Shown here: positions 16,664-23,068 of the stretch, in pieces
Numbering within the stretch: position 1 is the stretch's first letter
How the letters are laid out: the number at the start of each line of letters is the position of its first letter
Assembly (NCBI GenBank): GCA_023392795.1
Contig: JAEWNJ010000015.1
Span: forward strand, 1 to 23,068
Source: Candidatus Cloacimonadota bacterium
GTDB lineage: Bacteria > Cloacimonadota > Cloacimonadia > Cloacimonadales > Cloacimonadaceae
DNA: 23,068 bases
Reading direction: 5' to 3'
Translations under genes and position numbers: made by a program
Notes under the pieces: model-generated
What the model was told of the DNA's origin: nothing
What the model saw: the letters and a program-made list of their open reading frames with translations, nothing else
The model's database searches: none

Positions 16664-16717
16664 CACCCTTGCGAGGGGTGCGAGTAGCACCCATAAATCA
16701 ACATTCGGGTAACCGAG
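16664..16717 (+). promoter_or_regulatory. Leader with two mutually exclusive hairpins and a GNRA-type hairpin
   Basis: GGGTG at 16676-16680 can pair upstream with CACCC (16664-16668), or, extended to GGGTGC, downstream with GCACCC (16687-16692, 5-nt loop). A third stem, TTCGG (16704-16708) with CCGAG (16713-16717) closed by GTAA, abuts the Shine-Dalgarno AAGGAG (16718-16723). The arrangement would allow a two-state leader, but no known riboswitch is recognised. Confidence 0.35.
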
Positions 16718-16729
16718 AAGGAGATCAAG

Positions 16730-17131
16730 ATGACCAAGCAAAACAAGAATCGCAAGGAGCAGGCAACGCTGGAGCAGATGGTGAAATCAGGCAGCCAACT
16801 CGTATTGATGAGAGATGATGGTTCTGATGAGCCAGTTGAAGCCCTGGCAAAGAAGAATGGGGTATTGAAGTTAGGATCGACCATGAGAGTGATCGAGATG
16901 GATAAGATTGGTTTGGATGGCTCGGAAAGCGATCAGGTGGCTGATGATCCATACGCTAACGAGTTCCACTACAATAGCTGGTGGAATCAGTTCCGGGGAC
17001 CCTGGCTGCAGTCGGAGAAGATGACGGTGGAAGAGATCAAGATCAAAGCCGACGATGCCTGGGAATGCAGCGATTACAAAGAGATGATCAACCTGATGGC
17101 AGAGCTGATCTGCAGGCTCGAAAAGAAGTAA
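16730..17131 (+). CDS. Conserved-looking hypothetical protein (133 aa)
   Basis: AAGGAG (16718-16723) sits 6 nt before the ATG, and a strong terminator follows the stop, so this is a believable single-gene unit. The product is soluble and charged with no signal peptide. It has a Lys/Gln-rich N-terminus (MTKQNKNRKEQ), a central part rich in acidic residues (DGSDEP, LDGSESDQVADDPY), an aromatic patch (FHYNSWWNQFRGPWLQ) and a predicted helical C-terminus (MTVEEIKIKADDAWE, ending CRLEKK). I do not recognise a family. It lies next to a tail-fibre-like gene and a gene remnant, so it may belong to a mobile element, but that is inference from position only. Confidence 0.75.
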   Translation: MTKQNKNRKEQATLEQMVKSGSQLVLMRDDGSDEPVEALAKKNGVLKLGSTMRVIEMDKIGLDGSESDQVADDPYANEFHYNSWWNQFRGPWLQSEKMTVEEIKIKADDAWECSDYKEMINLMAELICRLEKK

Positions 17132-17154
17132 GCGAGAGCTAGTCTATCACACTT

Positions 17155-17181
17155 AACCCGGTTCTGCCGGGTTTCTTTCTT
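17155..17181 (+). terminator. Rho-independent terminator after the 133-aa gene
   Basis: AACCCGG (17155-17161) pairs with CCGGGTT (17167-17173) around TTCTG, followed by TCTTTCTT. It lies 23 bp after the stop at 17131. The minus direction lacks a T-run, so it does not serve the convergent gene well. Confidence 0.85.
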
Positions 17182-17186
17182 GGGCA

Positions 17187-17840
17187 TCATTTGGCGAGGG
17201 CAAGCAGCTTGTAGAAAGGATCAGTGGCAGTATAGACCTGGCTGATCCCGATCATGATTGTCACCAGGTTCCCCTCAATCTTGGCATCTGCTATGTAGAG
17301 GAAGGCATCGCACTGGTTGGTTAGGATGATATGCGGAAGCTCCTGATACTCTTTATCCAGTACATGGGTGATCACCTTGTCTTCGCTCAGCTTTGCCGGG
17401 CTAGCCTGGCTGTTATCTCCCACTCCCTTATCCTGATCCAGAATCTCGTATTGTAGCTTGGATAGGGAAAAGAGTCCATTTTGCAGGTGTTCTGTGCCAA
17501 TAGCTTCATTGGCTATCTTGCTTCCCGTGACCACTCCATCCAGGATGTGATTGCCGTAGATACAGTCGTTCTGCAGACCGCGGGCATCGAGCTTACCGAT
17601 GGTACAGGTCTTGCCACCGAAGGCTCCATTGGGATTGCCACGGTTGTCCCAGATATCATAGAACCCGCAATCGGCTTCAGTTTCGATCAGGCATTCATAG
17701 TAGCCTGAGTTCTCGGTTTCAATGAGTCGGATTCCACTCTGCCAGTCTGCTCCGGGTCTGAGTAAGCGGGCATCCACTCCCGACTGAGGCTTTCTTGCTC
17801 CCTCTTCCATGATATAGTAGCTGATTCCATATTTGAACAT
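17187..17840 (-). CDS. Hypothetical protein with tail-fibre-like segment (217 aa)
   Basis: A GGAG lies a few nt before the ATG at 17840. The N-terminal part (about 1-80) is beta-rich: FKYGISYYIMEEGARKP, then YYECLIETEADCGFYDIWD. The middle (about 95-130) contains ILDGVVTGSKIANEAIGTEH, the kind of wording seen in phage tail-fibre and collar proteins (xxDGxVTxxKIAxxxI). The C-terminal part (about 150-217) reads as a compact beta domain (HIILTNQCDAFLYIADAKI), like receptor-binding tips. There is no signal peptide. The decayed gene fragment ends 38 bp upstream on the same strand, suggesting a former operon of structural genes. A phage or contractile-injection origin is plausible but unproven; no capsid, terminase, integrase or lysis gene is nearby. 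Confidence 0.7.
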   Translation of the reverse strand: MFKYGISYYIMEEGARKPQSGVDARLLRPGADWQSGIRLIETENSGYYECLIETEADCGFYDIWDNRGNPNGAFGGKTCTIGKLDARGLQNDCIYGNHILDGVVTGSKIANEAIGTEHLQNGLFSLSKLQYEILDQDKGVGDNSQASPAKLSEDKVITHVLDKEYQELPHIILTNQCDAFLYIADAKIEGNLVTIMIGISQVYTATDPFYKLLALAK

Positions 17841-17850
17841 TGTTTCTCCT

Positions 17851-17878
17851 CTGTATTTATGGTTTTCTGTATTTATGG
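17851..17878. repeat. Short direct repeat in the leader of the 217-aa gene
   Basis: CTGTATTTATGG occurs at 17851-17862 and again at 17867-17878 (16-bp period), between the remnant's stop codon and the Shine-Dalgarno site of the next gene. It looks like a small local duplication. Confidence 0.6.
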
Positions 17879-18133
17879 CTAACTCGAGGTGATATTATCG
17901 CCATCGTCTTCAATGATGATGATCCCAAAGTCGATATAGCCGGGACTGCCTATGTATCTGGATTCAAGTGAGAACTTGACCTTCTCCGGGTACTCGTGCA
18001 GATCGTCCGGACACTTGGGGAACTGGGATACTGTGACCGGGAACTGACTCCTTACTTCATTATAGGCGGTGATGAAGTTTATCAGGATATAATACTCATC
18101 GGGATTGAGGGTTGCCAGCAGATCGAAACTATC
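17879..18133 (-). pseudogene. Remnant of an unknown gene (C-terminal 84 codons)
   Basis: A minus-strand frame with good coding character ends at TAG (17881-17879) and reads back to a TAG at 18136-18134 with no start codon: DSFDLLATLNPDEYYILINF, then a segment with FPVTVSQFPKCPDD and ending IIIIEDDGDNITSS. The same frame continues beyond that TAG as YLHREEECFDPTILHQRDEYR until a TAA near 18240, again without an obvious start. I infer a gene that has lost its 5' part and gained a nonsense codon. It lies 38 bp before the 217-aa gene, in the right order to be its former operon partner. Family not recognised. Confidence 0.55.
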
Positions 18134-18334
18134 CTATCTGTATTCATCTCTTTGATGCAGGATAGTAGGATCAAAGCATTCTTCTTCTCGATGGAGGTAT
18201 TTTATAGCCTTGGCGCAGTAAAATGCACTGTTCTTGGAAAATTACAGTGTAGATATGTATTGAGGGTTTGGTTGGTTAGCAAACAAAGGGCTGCCTGGAT
18301 ATGTGGCAGCCCTTCATTATTTGGTCAAACGATA
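18134..18334. other. Gap between the gene remnant and the M6-like protease gene
   Basis: This 200-bp stretch contains possible further decayed coding sequence (18137-18240, minus), an 8-bp inverted repeat ACTATCCT (18128-18135) with AGGATAGT (18159-18166) right at the remnant's break point, and the terminator of the protease gene. Nothing else is evident. Confidence 0.4.
18281..18312 (-). terminator. Rho-independent terminator of the M6-like protease operon
   Basis: On the minus strand GGGCTGCC pairs with GGCAGCCC (18312-18305 with 18295-18288) around a 9-nt loop, followed by TTTGTTT (18287-18281). It lies 23 bp beyond the stop codon at 18335. Confidence 0.88.
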
Positions 18335-21271
18335 CTATTTAATCATTAGCATCTTGGCAGATATGGTTCTCTGTGGTGTAGTTAACCGATAGAAGTATAG
18401 ACCAGATGATACAGGCCTACCAGCTTCATCTAATCCATCCCAAGTGATTGTGTGTTTTCCTGCACCTCGAGTTTCATTTAGTAGAGAGGTAACACGTTGG
18501 CCTTTCAAATTGTATATCTCAAGCTTACAATTCATAACCGAAGGCAGGTTGAAAGATATTGTAGTGGAAGGGTTAAATGGGTTTGGATAGTTACTCATTA
18601 GTAACGTAGCGGGTTCAACTGATTGTGTGCTGGACTGAGAGTTGCTTTGTCCATTTATCAGGCTCATGATGGCATTATTTCTATCACTCTCAAATGCTTG
18701 AACCGAAGTCGGCTTGAGCCAAGGCAGCTTCCCTTGTACGGCTGCCTTGCTGTTATCGACCAGCATATAGAGATAACCTATGTCTATTGCAGCGAACAGC
18801 GAATCTACTTCAGTTACTGGATTCTCAATTTGAGACTCTAGCCACAGAATGGCAGGCTGTAAAGCGTTTACTTCAATCAAGCAATAGTTTGACAGATAAT
18901 TCAACAAGTGCATCGAAATTGGACTTGTTGTCCCTGTTGTACCGTAAAATGACAACAGCTGGGAGTAATCATCCGACGTTAGTTTTTCTACGGAGAGAAG
19001 TTGCTTGGCCGTCTTATCATAGAGAATGCTCGAATCAGGTACAGCAGAATAGTACTGGTACCACAAAGCATGAGCAGCGTCATAGTCTGACGATCTTTGA
19101 TAATCTTTCGCAGTTTTATACAATCCGGGGATGATTGAAACATTCGCCGAAACAGGATCAGGCACCCAAACTGGTTCATATATGAATATCTCGGTTGGGA
19201 TGAGATTCTTGAGTGGATCAAACATTGTTCCAAAGTAGTTGTTTGCGATCAGGATTTTCTTGGGGTTACTGGGCACTTTGTCGCATACAACAAATGCCTT
19301 ATCGCTGTTGTTCGTGCTGTAGATATGATTAAACTCCATATACTCTGGAGCGCTGTCATAAGTAAAGAGAACCTGACAGCTTGTATTTTCTGTCACAAAT
19401 TGATAGGGAGCATCTTTTGACCCCTGCAAAGACCACAGAGAATTACGTAAAGCAACAATCCCATAGTCATTGTTTTGGACCGTATTGCCATTGTAAATAT
19501 CTGCGACAGCATGGTATAGCTGAATTCCAGTGCCATTGCCAACAATCTCGTTTGCTTCGATACTACCGTTCATAGACTCGTAAATTGCCAATGCGGTTCT
19601 GTAACCAGTGATATAATTGCCTGAGATAGAATACTTTGACATTGAGTTAATATCTATAGCATCCTGATTGGGGCTTCCAGTAAACTGACTTGAAACGATA
19701 TTAATACTTGAATCTTCCAGCTTAGCGACCGATTTGATAGATGCTGAAGTGAAGGTTGAATTTGATATCGTCAAATCTTTAGCAAACTGCTTTATAATGC
19801 CGTTTGAGAAGGTGCAACCTTCCACTGTGACATCTGAATATGTCGCCAGATCAGCATTATTGAAGCTAACTCCAACGAGATTGGATTGCGTAGCACTATC
19901 AATTATCAAGCCGTCCCAGCAATCAATATCGCTACTTAAAGTAACGTTTGTGCCAAAAGAAACTGATCCGTTAAGAACTACAGCACTTCCAGCTTCTATT
20001 CCAGCCGTTTTGTTTGTCCCTTTTACTTGGCAGTTGTTACCAATAACCAGTGAAGCTCCTTCCTGAACAATCAGCTTACTACCACGGCCAAGAAGTAGTC
20101 CTGAGTTTTGCTGCATCTCCAAAGACCCTGTCACCCTTACCGTTAAGCTATCATCAATGCTCAATGTTTTACCTGATGGTATTGAATAATAGGGGATTAT
20201 GATATCGTTATTGACTATTTTGATCTCATCTGAGAAATTGGATTCGCCTCCCGGACTGGCCTTAACTGCTCTTACTTTGAAATAGTTCCGCTTGTGAATT
20301 GGGATAATATTGGGATTACCAACATACGGTATTGAGAGATTGATATTCTGATCTGTAGTCGAAGCTATCAGGTTCCAAGCTGATGTTGTGCTACGACGAT
20401 GATAAAGCTCATAGGATTGGAATCCTGGCTGTAATTCTGTATTTGGTTGGTACCAATTCAATGCGTAACTAATTCCATTGCTTGATGTTCCTGATAAACC
20501 CATAGGTCGTGCCAAGGGTGCTTCTTGGGGATTTGCAAAACGTAATCTCAAAGTTACAGCACCAGTTTGCGGGTTTTCAGATAGTATCTCAATCGAAAAG
20601 TTACAATCTGCCCAAGATTGATCAATCCCGGGATTTGACCACTTAGAAAACACTCTATTGTAACCCATAGAGAAACCATCATAAGCATCTCCAAAAGCAT
20701 CACCCCGCAGATCGCTTTCTTCGATTGAGTCCCCCTGATACCATCTATTTGTACCGCCCTCACCACGATCATTGAGACAATAGTACCTACCCCAATTGCC
20801 TGTGTTGCCATATTGAAATCTGCCACAATAATCTCTTTCATCATACCCTCTAGGGTTGGGGATGGTTCTTTGAATTCTGATATTGGCTGGCAAGTCAATG
20901 CTATAATTGGGTGATGGAGACAGATTATGTGAAAAGTTCCACCTACCGTCAGCTGACAATACATTTATGCACCCATCGTAATACCCGTTAGGTTCTGGCA
21001 AGTTAACATTGCTATATATTTCGCTAGATTCAATATATTCGTAGTTACTTCTGTTGATCGCTCTGTATACGTAGATACCCTTTCCGTACGCTGTGTCAAG
21101 TTCGGGATCAAGTCGCTGGCGATTCTCTATAAAGTAGAAGCGGTTTGGACTACTCGTGGGTATCTTCAATGAAGTAAAATTTGTCATGTAATCCGGAAGA
21201 GTAACGATTTCATCAGAAGCTACAGTGTTATAATTCATCCAAGCTAGCTTCTCCCTCTCCCATGCATTCAT
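18335..21271 (-). CDS. C-terminal part of split M6-like secreted protease (978 aa, sorting domain)
   Basis: This frame has no signal peptide, and its first ATG lies inside a stretch that continues the upstream frame: reading back without a start gives LSANQVGWGTSIWG before MNAWEREKLAWMN, the segment that follows HExxH in M6-type proteases. It is therefore the downstream half of a frameshifted gene rather than an independent one. Modules: protease remainder and a beta domain (1-250); Fn3 (about 254-355); a parallel beta-helix region (about 355-645) with many short repeats of the type SxFTxxSIKxxA; a helical segment (about 720-870); and a sorting domain from about 894 (NYPNPFNPSTTISFNLP, ending SAKMLMIK). 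It would be exported and surface-linked if the frame is restored. The terminator at 18281-18312 follows. Confidence 0.88.
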   Translation of the reverse strand: MNAWEREKLAWMNYNTVASDEIVTLPDYMTNFTSLKIPTSSPNRFYFIENRQRLDPELDTAYGKGIYVYRAINRSNYEYIESSEIYSNVNLPEPNGYYDGCINVLSADGRWNFSHNLSPSPNYSIDLPANIRIQRTIPNPRGYDERDYCGRFQYGNTGNWGRYYCLNDRGEGGTNRWYQGDSIEESDLRGDAFGDAYDGFSMGYNRVFSKWSNPGIDQSWADCNFSIEILSENPQTGAVTLRLRFANPQEAPLARPMGLSGTSSNGISYALNWYQPNTELQPGFQSYELYHRRSTTSAWNLIASTTDQNINLSIPYVGNPNIIPIHKRNYFKVRAVKASPGGESNFSDEIKIVNNDIIIPYYSIPSGKTLSIDDSLTVRVTGSLEMQQNSGLLLGRGSKLIVQEGASLVIGNNCQVKGTNKTAGIEAGSAVVLNGSVSFGTNVTLSSDIDCWDGLIIDSATQSNLVGVSFNNADLATYSDVTVEGCTFSNGIIKQFAKDLTISNSTFTSASIKSVAKLEDSSINIVSSQFTGSPNQDAIDINSMSKYSISGNYITGYRTALAIYESMNGSIEANEIVGNGTGIQLYHAVADIYNGNTVQNNDYGIVALRNSLWSLQGSKDAPYQFVTENTSCQVLFTYDSAPEYMEFNHIYSTNNSDKAFVVCDKVPSNPKKILIANNYFGTMFDPLKNLIPTEIFIYEPVWVPDPVSANVSIIPGLYKTAKDYQRSSDYDAAHALWYQYYSAVPDSSILYDKTAKQLLSVEKLTSDDYSQLLSFYGTTGTTSPISMHLLNYLSNYCLIEVNALQPAILWLESQIENPVTEVDSLFAAIDIGYLYMLVDNSKAAVQGKLPWLKPTSVQAFESDRNNAIMSLINGQSNSQSSTQSVEPATLLMSNYPNPFNPSTTISFNLPSVMNCKLEIYNLKGQRVTSLLNETRGAGKHTITWDGLDEAGRPVSSGLYFYRLTTPQRTISAKMLMIK

Positions 21272-21309
21272 CCCCCAGATGGATGTACCCCATCCGACTT
21301 GATTTGCGC

Positions 21310-22143
21310 TTAAACTGATAGTCCGGCCAATCGCCCATTATGTCCATACGGAAAAAGTGCGTGAGCCAATTCATGTAAACAAACATGGGAAATTCCATTA
21401 AACCCACTTTCCCTCATCCCTCCTTGTGCTGAGCCCCGTCCCCAGCCACCAATCTTTACTGGTTGACCCAAGATCATGTCTTGGCTCGTGTATTCTGGTA
21501 TGGGTGTATAACCAGTGTAGTTAATACTCGGAAACATGTCACTTAATCTAAATCTATATACTATGAAAACCCAATCTACGTACCTGTCAGCATCAGTGGA
21601 TGGATATTCATAATAGTCATGGTCATATGAGGTATTTGTTTTCCAATGATCATACTGCGCGTAATCAATCAATGGGTCCATTTGAGTTAAAACGTGTGAG
21701 GATAGCTGGCCTGTATTGGTGAAGGTAACTCCAGCGGGGATAGTGTATCTGTAGGTATCTCCAATGTAATTGAACAAACCATTAGACATAACATGCAAAT
21801 ATTTAGTAAGATTCATCCTTGGCCACTGATACCCTTGTGGAGGTAAACTTGAGTTGATGAAATCGCACATATATTGAGGATCACCACCTAATGGCCAGTA
21901 ATTTGATTGAACATTGTCCGGAGATGTATTCCCAGGCAGAAATTCACGGTCAACGAAAATGATCGGAACTTTTACAATACCTTGAGCAGTGATTGAACAA
22001 CCCCCTCTTCCATCAATAATGATATCTCGAAAGGGGCTGTCTACTCCAAGGCTATCTAATACTTCAAAGCCTGTATCTACGATGCCAAAAGACATAACAG
22101 CAGTTATGCAAAATGTAAACATAAGAACGCTGATCTTCTTCAT
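21310..22143 (-). CDS. N-terminal part of split M6-like secreted metalloprotease (277 aa)
   Basis: A strong Shine-Dalgarno AGGAGG overlaps the upstream stop codon, 5 nt before the ATG at 22143. A signal peptide occupies residues 1-20 (MKKISVLMFTFCITAVMSFG). The body contains VKVPIIFVDREFLPG, a Tyr/Asp-rich stretch and, near the end, the zinc site HELAHALFPYGH (HExxH with a further His). The frame then stops at TAA within 10 codons, far short of a usable protease. The missing continuation is present in another frame (the 978-aa frame at 18335-21271). A one-base deletion, most simply one G lost from the GGG in the codons just after HELAHALFPYGHN (around 21335-21345), explains it. The M6-like assignment rests on the motif and the WGMNAWERE segment; other gluzincin-like families are possible. 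Confidence 0.85.
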   Translation of the reverse strand: MKKISVLMFTFCITAVMSFGIVDTGFEVLDSLGVDSPFRDIIIDGRGGCSITAQGIVKVPIIFVDREFLPGNTSPDNVQSNYWPLGGDPQYMCDFINSSLPPQGYQWPRMNLTKYLHVMSNGLFNYIGDTYRYTIPAGVTFTNTGQLSSHVLTQMDPLIDYAQYDHWKTNTSYDHDYYEYPSTDADRYVDWVFIVYRFRLSDMFPSINYTGYTPIPEYTSQDMILGQPVKIGGWGRGSAQGGMRESGFNGISHVCLHELAHALFPYGHNGRLAGLSV

Positions 22144-22152
22144 TTGAACCTC

Positions 22153-23013
22153 CTATAAATGAAGTAGTTTAATTGTTTTCGTAAAACCATTACTAAATAA
22201 CACTCTTAATAAATACAGTCCTGAAGGTGTCCGTTGTCCATTCACGTTATTGCCATCCCAAAGGACAGATCTACCCAAATCAGAAATCTTCTGACTAACT
22301 ACGACTTGACCACGGATGTTATATACTTCATAGTTTATTCCCTTGATATTGTTTGGAGACCTAATTTTTACAGTGACCCCATTAATAAAAGGGTTGGGAT
22401 ATGCGCCCAATTCCAATTGTGGACTACTTGGTACAAGAAGATCTTCTTGTGCTGAGGATGGTATATCTCCATATGAAGTGCCGTTAATAATACAGCCGTG
22501 TAGTAAAGTTTCAGCCCATTCGGTTGAGCAGTAGACAGGGCCAATTCCCCTCAGCCATACAGCGGAGTAAAAGGTAGATGGATAAAGAGGAGCGTAATCA
22601 TAGTATAGGAATTGAGTTACAAAACCATAAAAATTGATCCATCCTGTTTCATACACAAAGCATTTGAATGGGTACCAAAATCCATCATTGACAGGCCACA
22701 CCCAAGTCCCTTCATCAGGATTTGTAGCAGTAATTGTAAAATCTTCATTTACTAAGGTACAAGTTTGAGTGTTGTCATCTAAGTCGTTTAAATACTCATC
22801 ATTATGCTGGTCCCAAAGGATCGTAGTATCACCTACATTTCTAATCCAAAAACCATAAGGGGCACATAAGGAAGGATAAATCATGTAGTACTTGTTACTT
22901 TCAATGAATGTGCTGTCAACAACTTCCCGACCAATAAACGGCGGTAGTGTCTCAAAGGTTGGTGTAAAATAGGTAACGCCAGATGAAGAAAAAGGTTGAG
23001 CCGGATCCCGCAC
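22153..23013 (-). CDS. Sorting-domain secreted protein, probably 5'-truncated (286 aa)
   Basis: The frame is open from a TAG near 23044. The only starts are a GTG at 23013 or an ATT, with no Shine-Dalgarno site and no signal peptide (VRDPAQPFSSSG). Yet the C-terminal ~85 residues form a sorting domain (GAYPNPFINGVTVKIRS, then YNIRGQVVVSQK and SGLYLLRVLF), which only makes sense on an exported protein. I infer that the 5' end has been lost or lies in another frame. The remaining body (about 1-200) is rich in Trp, Tyr and Asp (DTTILWDQHNDEYL, GTWVWPVNDGFWYPF) and belongs to no family I recognise. It lies 9 bp upstream of the protease gene on the same strand and was presumably in one operon with it. 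Confidence 0.7.
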   Translation of the reverse strand: MRDPAQPFSSSGVTYFTPTFETLPPFIGREVVDSTFIESNKYYMIYPSLCAPYGFWIRNVGDTTILWDQHNDEYLNDLDDNTQTCTLVNEDFTITATNPDEGTWVWPVNDGFWYPFKCFVYETGWINFYGFVTQFLYYDYAPLYPSTFYSAVWLRGIGPVYCSTEWAETLLHGCIINGTSYGDIPSSAQEDLLVPSSPQLELGAYPNPFINGVTVKIRSPNNIKGINYEVYNIRGQVVVSQKISDLGRSVLWDGNNVNGQRTPSGLYLLRVLFSNGFTKTIKLLHL

Positions 23014-23049
23014 TTTGTTTTGATGGTTTTGACAAGAAATCTACAAGAC

Positions 23050-23068
23050 AAGGAGAAGATCATGACTC
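23050..23068 (+). other. Start of a plus-strand gene cut by the window edge
   Basis: AAGGAG (23050-23055) lies 6 nt before an ATG at 23062-23064, matching the ribosome-binding sites at 9587 and 16718. Only the first two codons (Met-Thr) are visible. This would place a divergent gene 48 bp from the start of the truncated 286-aa frame. Confidence 0.4.

Larger units (their letters stand above)
16202..16729. other. Divergent intergenic region with repeats, 528 bp
   Basis: This region lies between the minus-strand pepP operon and the plus-strand orphan gene, so it should carry promoters for both. No ORF is convincing. It contains a small hairpin (AGCAC 16306-16310 with GTGCT 16316-16320), the palindrome CGATATCG (16372-16379), six degenerate direct repeats (16330-16555), and three small hairpin elements in the leader of the 16730 gene. 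I cannot place promoter boxes with confidence. Confidence 0.6.

Noticed and set aside
21300..21345. Programmed -1 ribosomal frameshift in the protease gene
   Set aside because: No X-XXY-YYZ slippery heptamer with a following stem was seen in the overlap between the two frames. A simple indel explains it better, though I cannot exclude recoding.
22881..23063. 60-aa minus frame supplying a signal peptide to the 286-aa protein
   Set aside because: Its N-terminus has a short hydrophobic run, but it contains no cleavage pattern, and joining it would need a frameshift with no supporting similarity.

Overview
The window looks like a piece of a chromosome from a Gram-negative bacterium of the FCB group. 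Candidatus Cloacimonadota or a close relative is my best guess, but this is inference, not a database match. The basis is several very large secreted proteins built from Fn3, choice-of-anchor and CUB-like modules. Three of them end in the Bacteroidota/FCB-type C-terminal sorting (FlgD-Ig-like) domain with a YPNPF motif. They lie beside an ordinary housekeeping operon. I saw no rRNA, tRNA, insertion sequence or CRISPR array.

Layout. (1) 1-4075, minus: the N-terminal 1358 codons of a giant secreted multidomain protein that runs off the left edge. (2) 4076-4936: a non-coding stretch holding one possible small Cys-rich ORF and several inverted repeats, including two interlocked ones that could form a pseudoknot. 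(3) 4937-11271, plus: a tight three-gene unit. It encodes a winged-helix regulator fused to an M29-like aminopeptidase domain that appears to have lost its metal site, then two secreted proteins of 1086 and 557 aa. It ends at a perfect 20-bp palindromic terminator. (4) 16201-11346, minus: a five-gene overlapping operon of Xaa-Pro aminopeptidase, coaD, dnaB, an MlaE-type permease and a periplasmic-binding lipoprotein resembling thiamine-binding proteins. (5) 16202-16729: the upstream region of that operon, with six degenerate direct repeats, several on a 22-bp period. (6) 16730-18133: an orphan 133-aa gene (plus), a 217-aa gene with tail-fibre-like wording (minus) and a decayed gene fragment (minus), possibly debris of a mobile element. 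(7) 18335-23013, minus: AT-richer DNA. It holds a secreted M6-like metalloprotease split by a frameshift just after its HExxH motif, preceded 9 bp upstream by a sorting-domain protein that lacks a recognisable signal peptide and is probably 5'-truncated. A ribosome-binding site and ATG of a further plus-strand gene sit at the right edge.

How the parts fit. The large proteins look like exported surface or extracellular factors (adhesion, polymer binding, proteolysis). The regulator gene ends 3 bp before its secreted neighbour starts, which suggests that a small ligand sensed by the M29-like domain controls production of those factors. The housekeeping operon links peptide turnover, CoA synthesis, replication and envelope lipid transport, apparently as one transcription unit.
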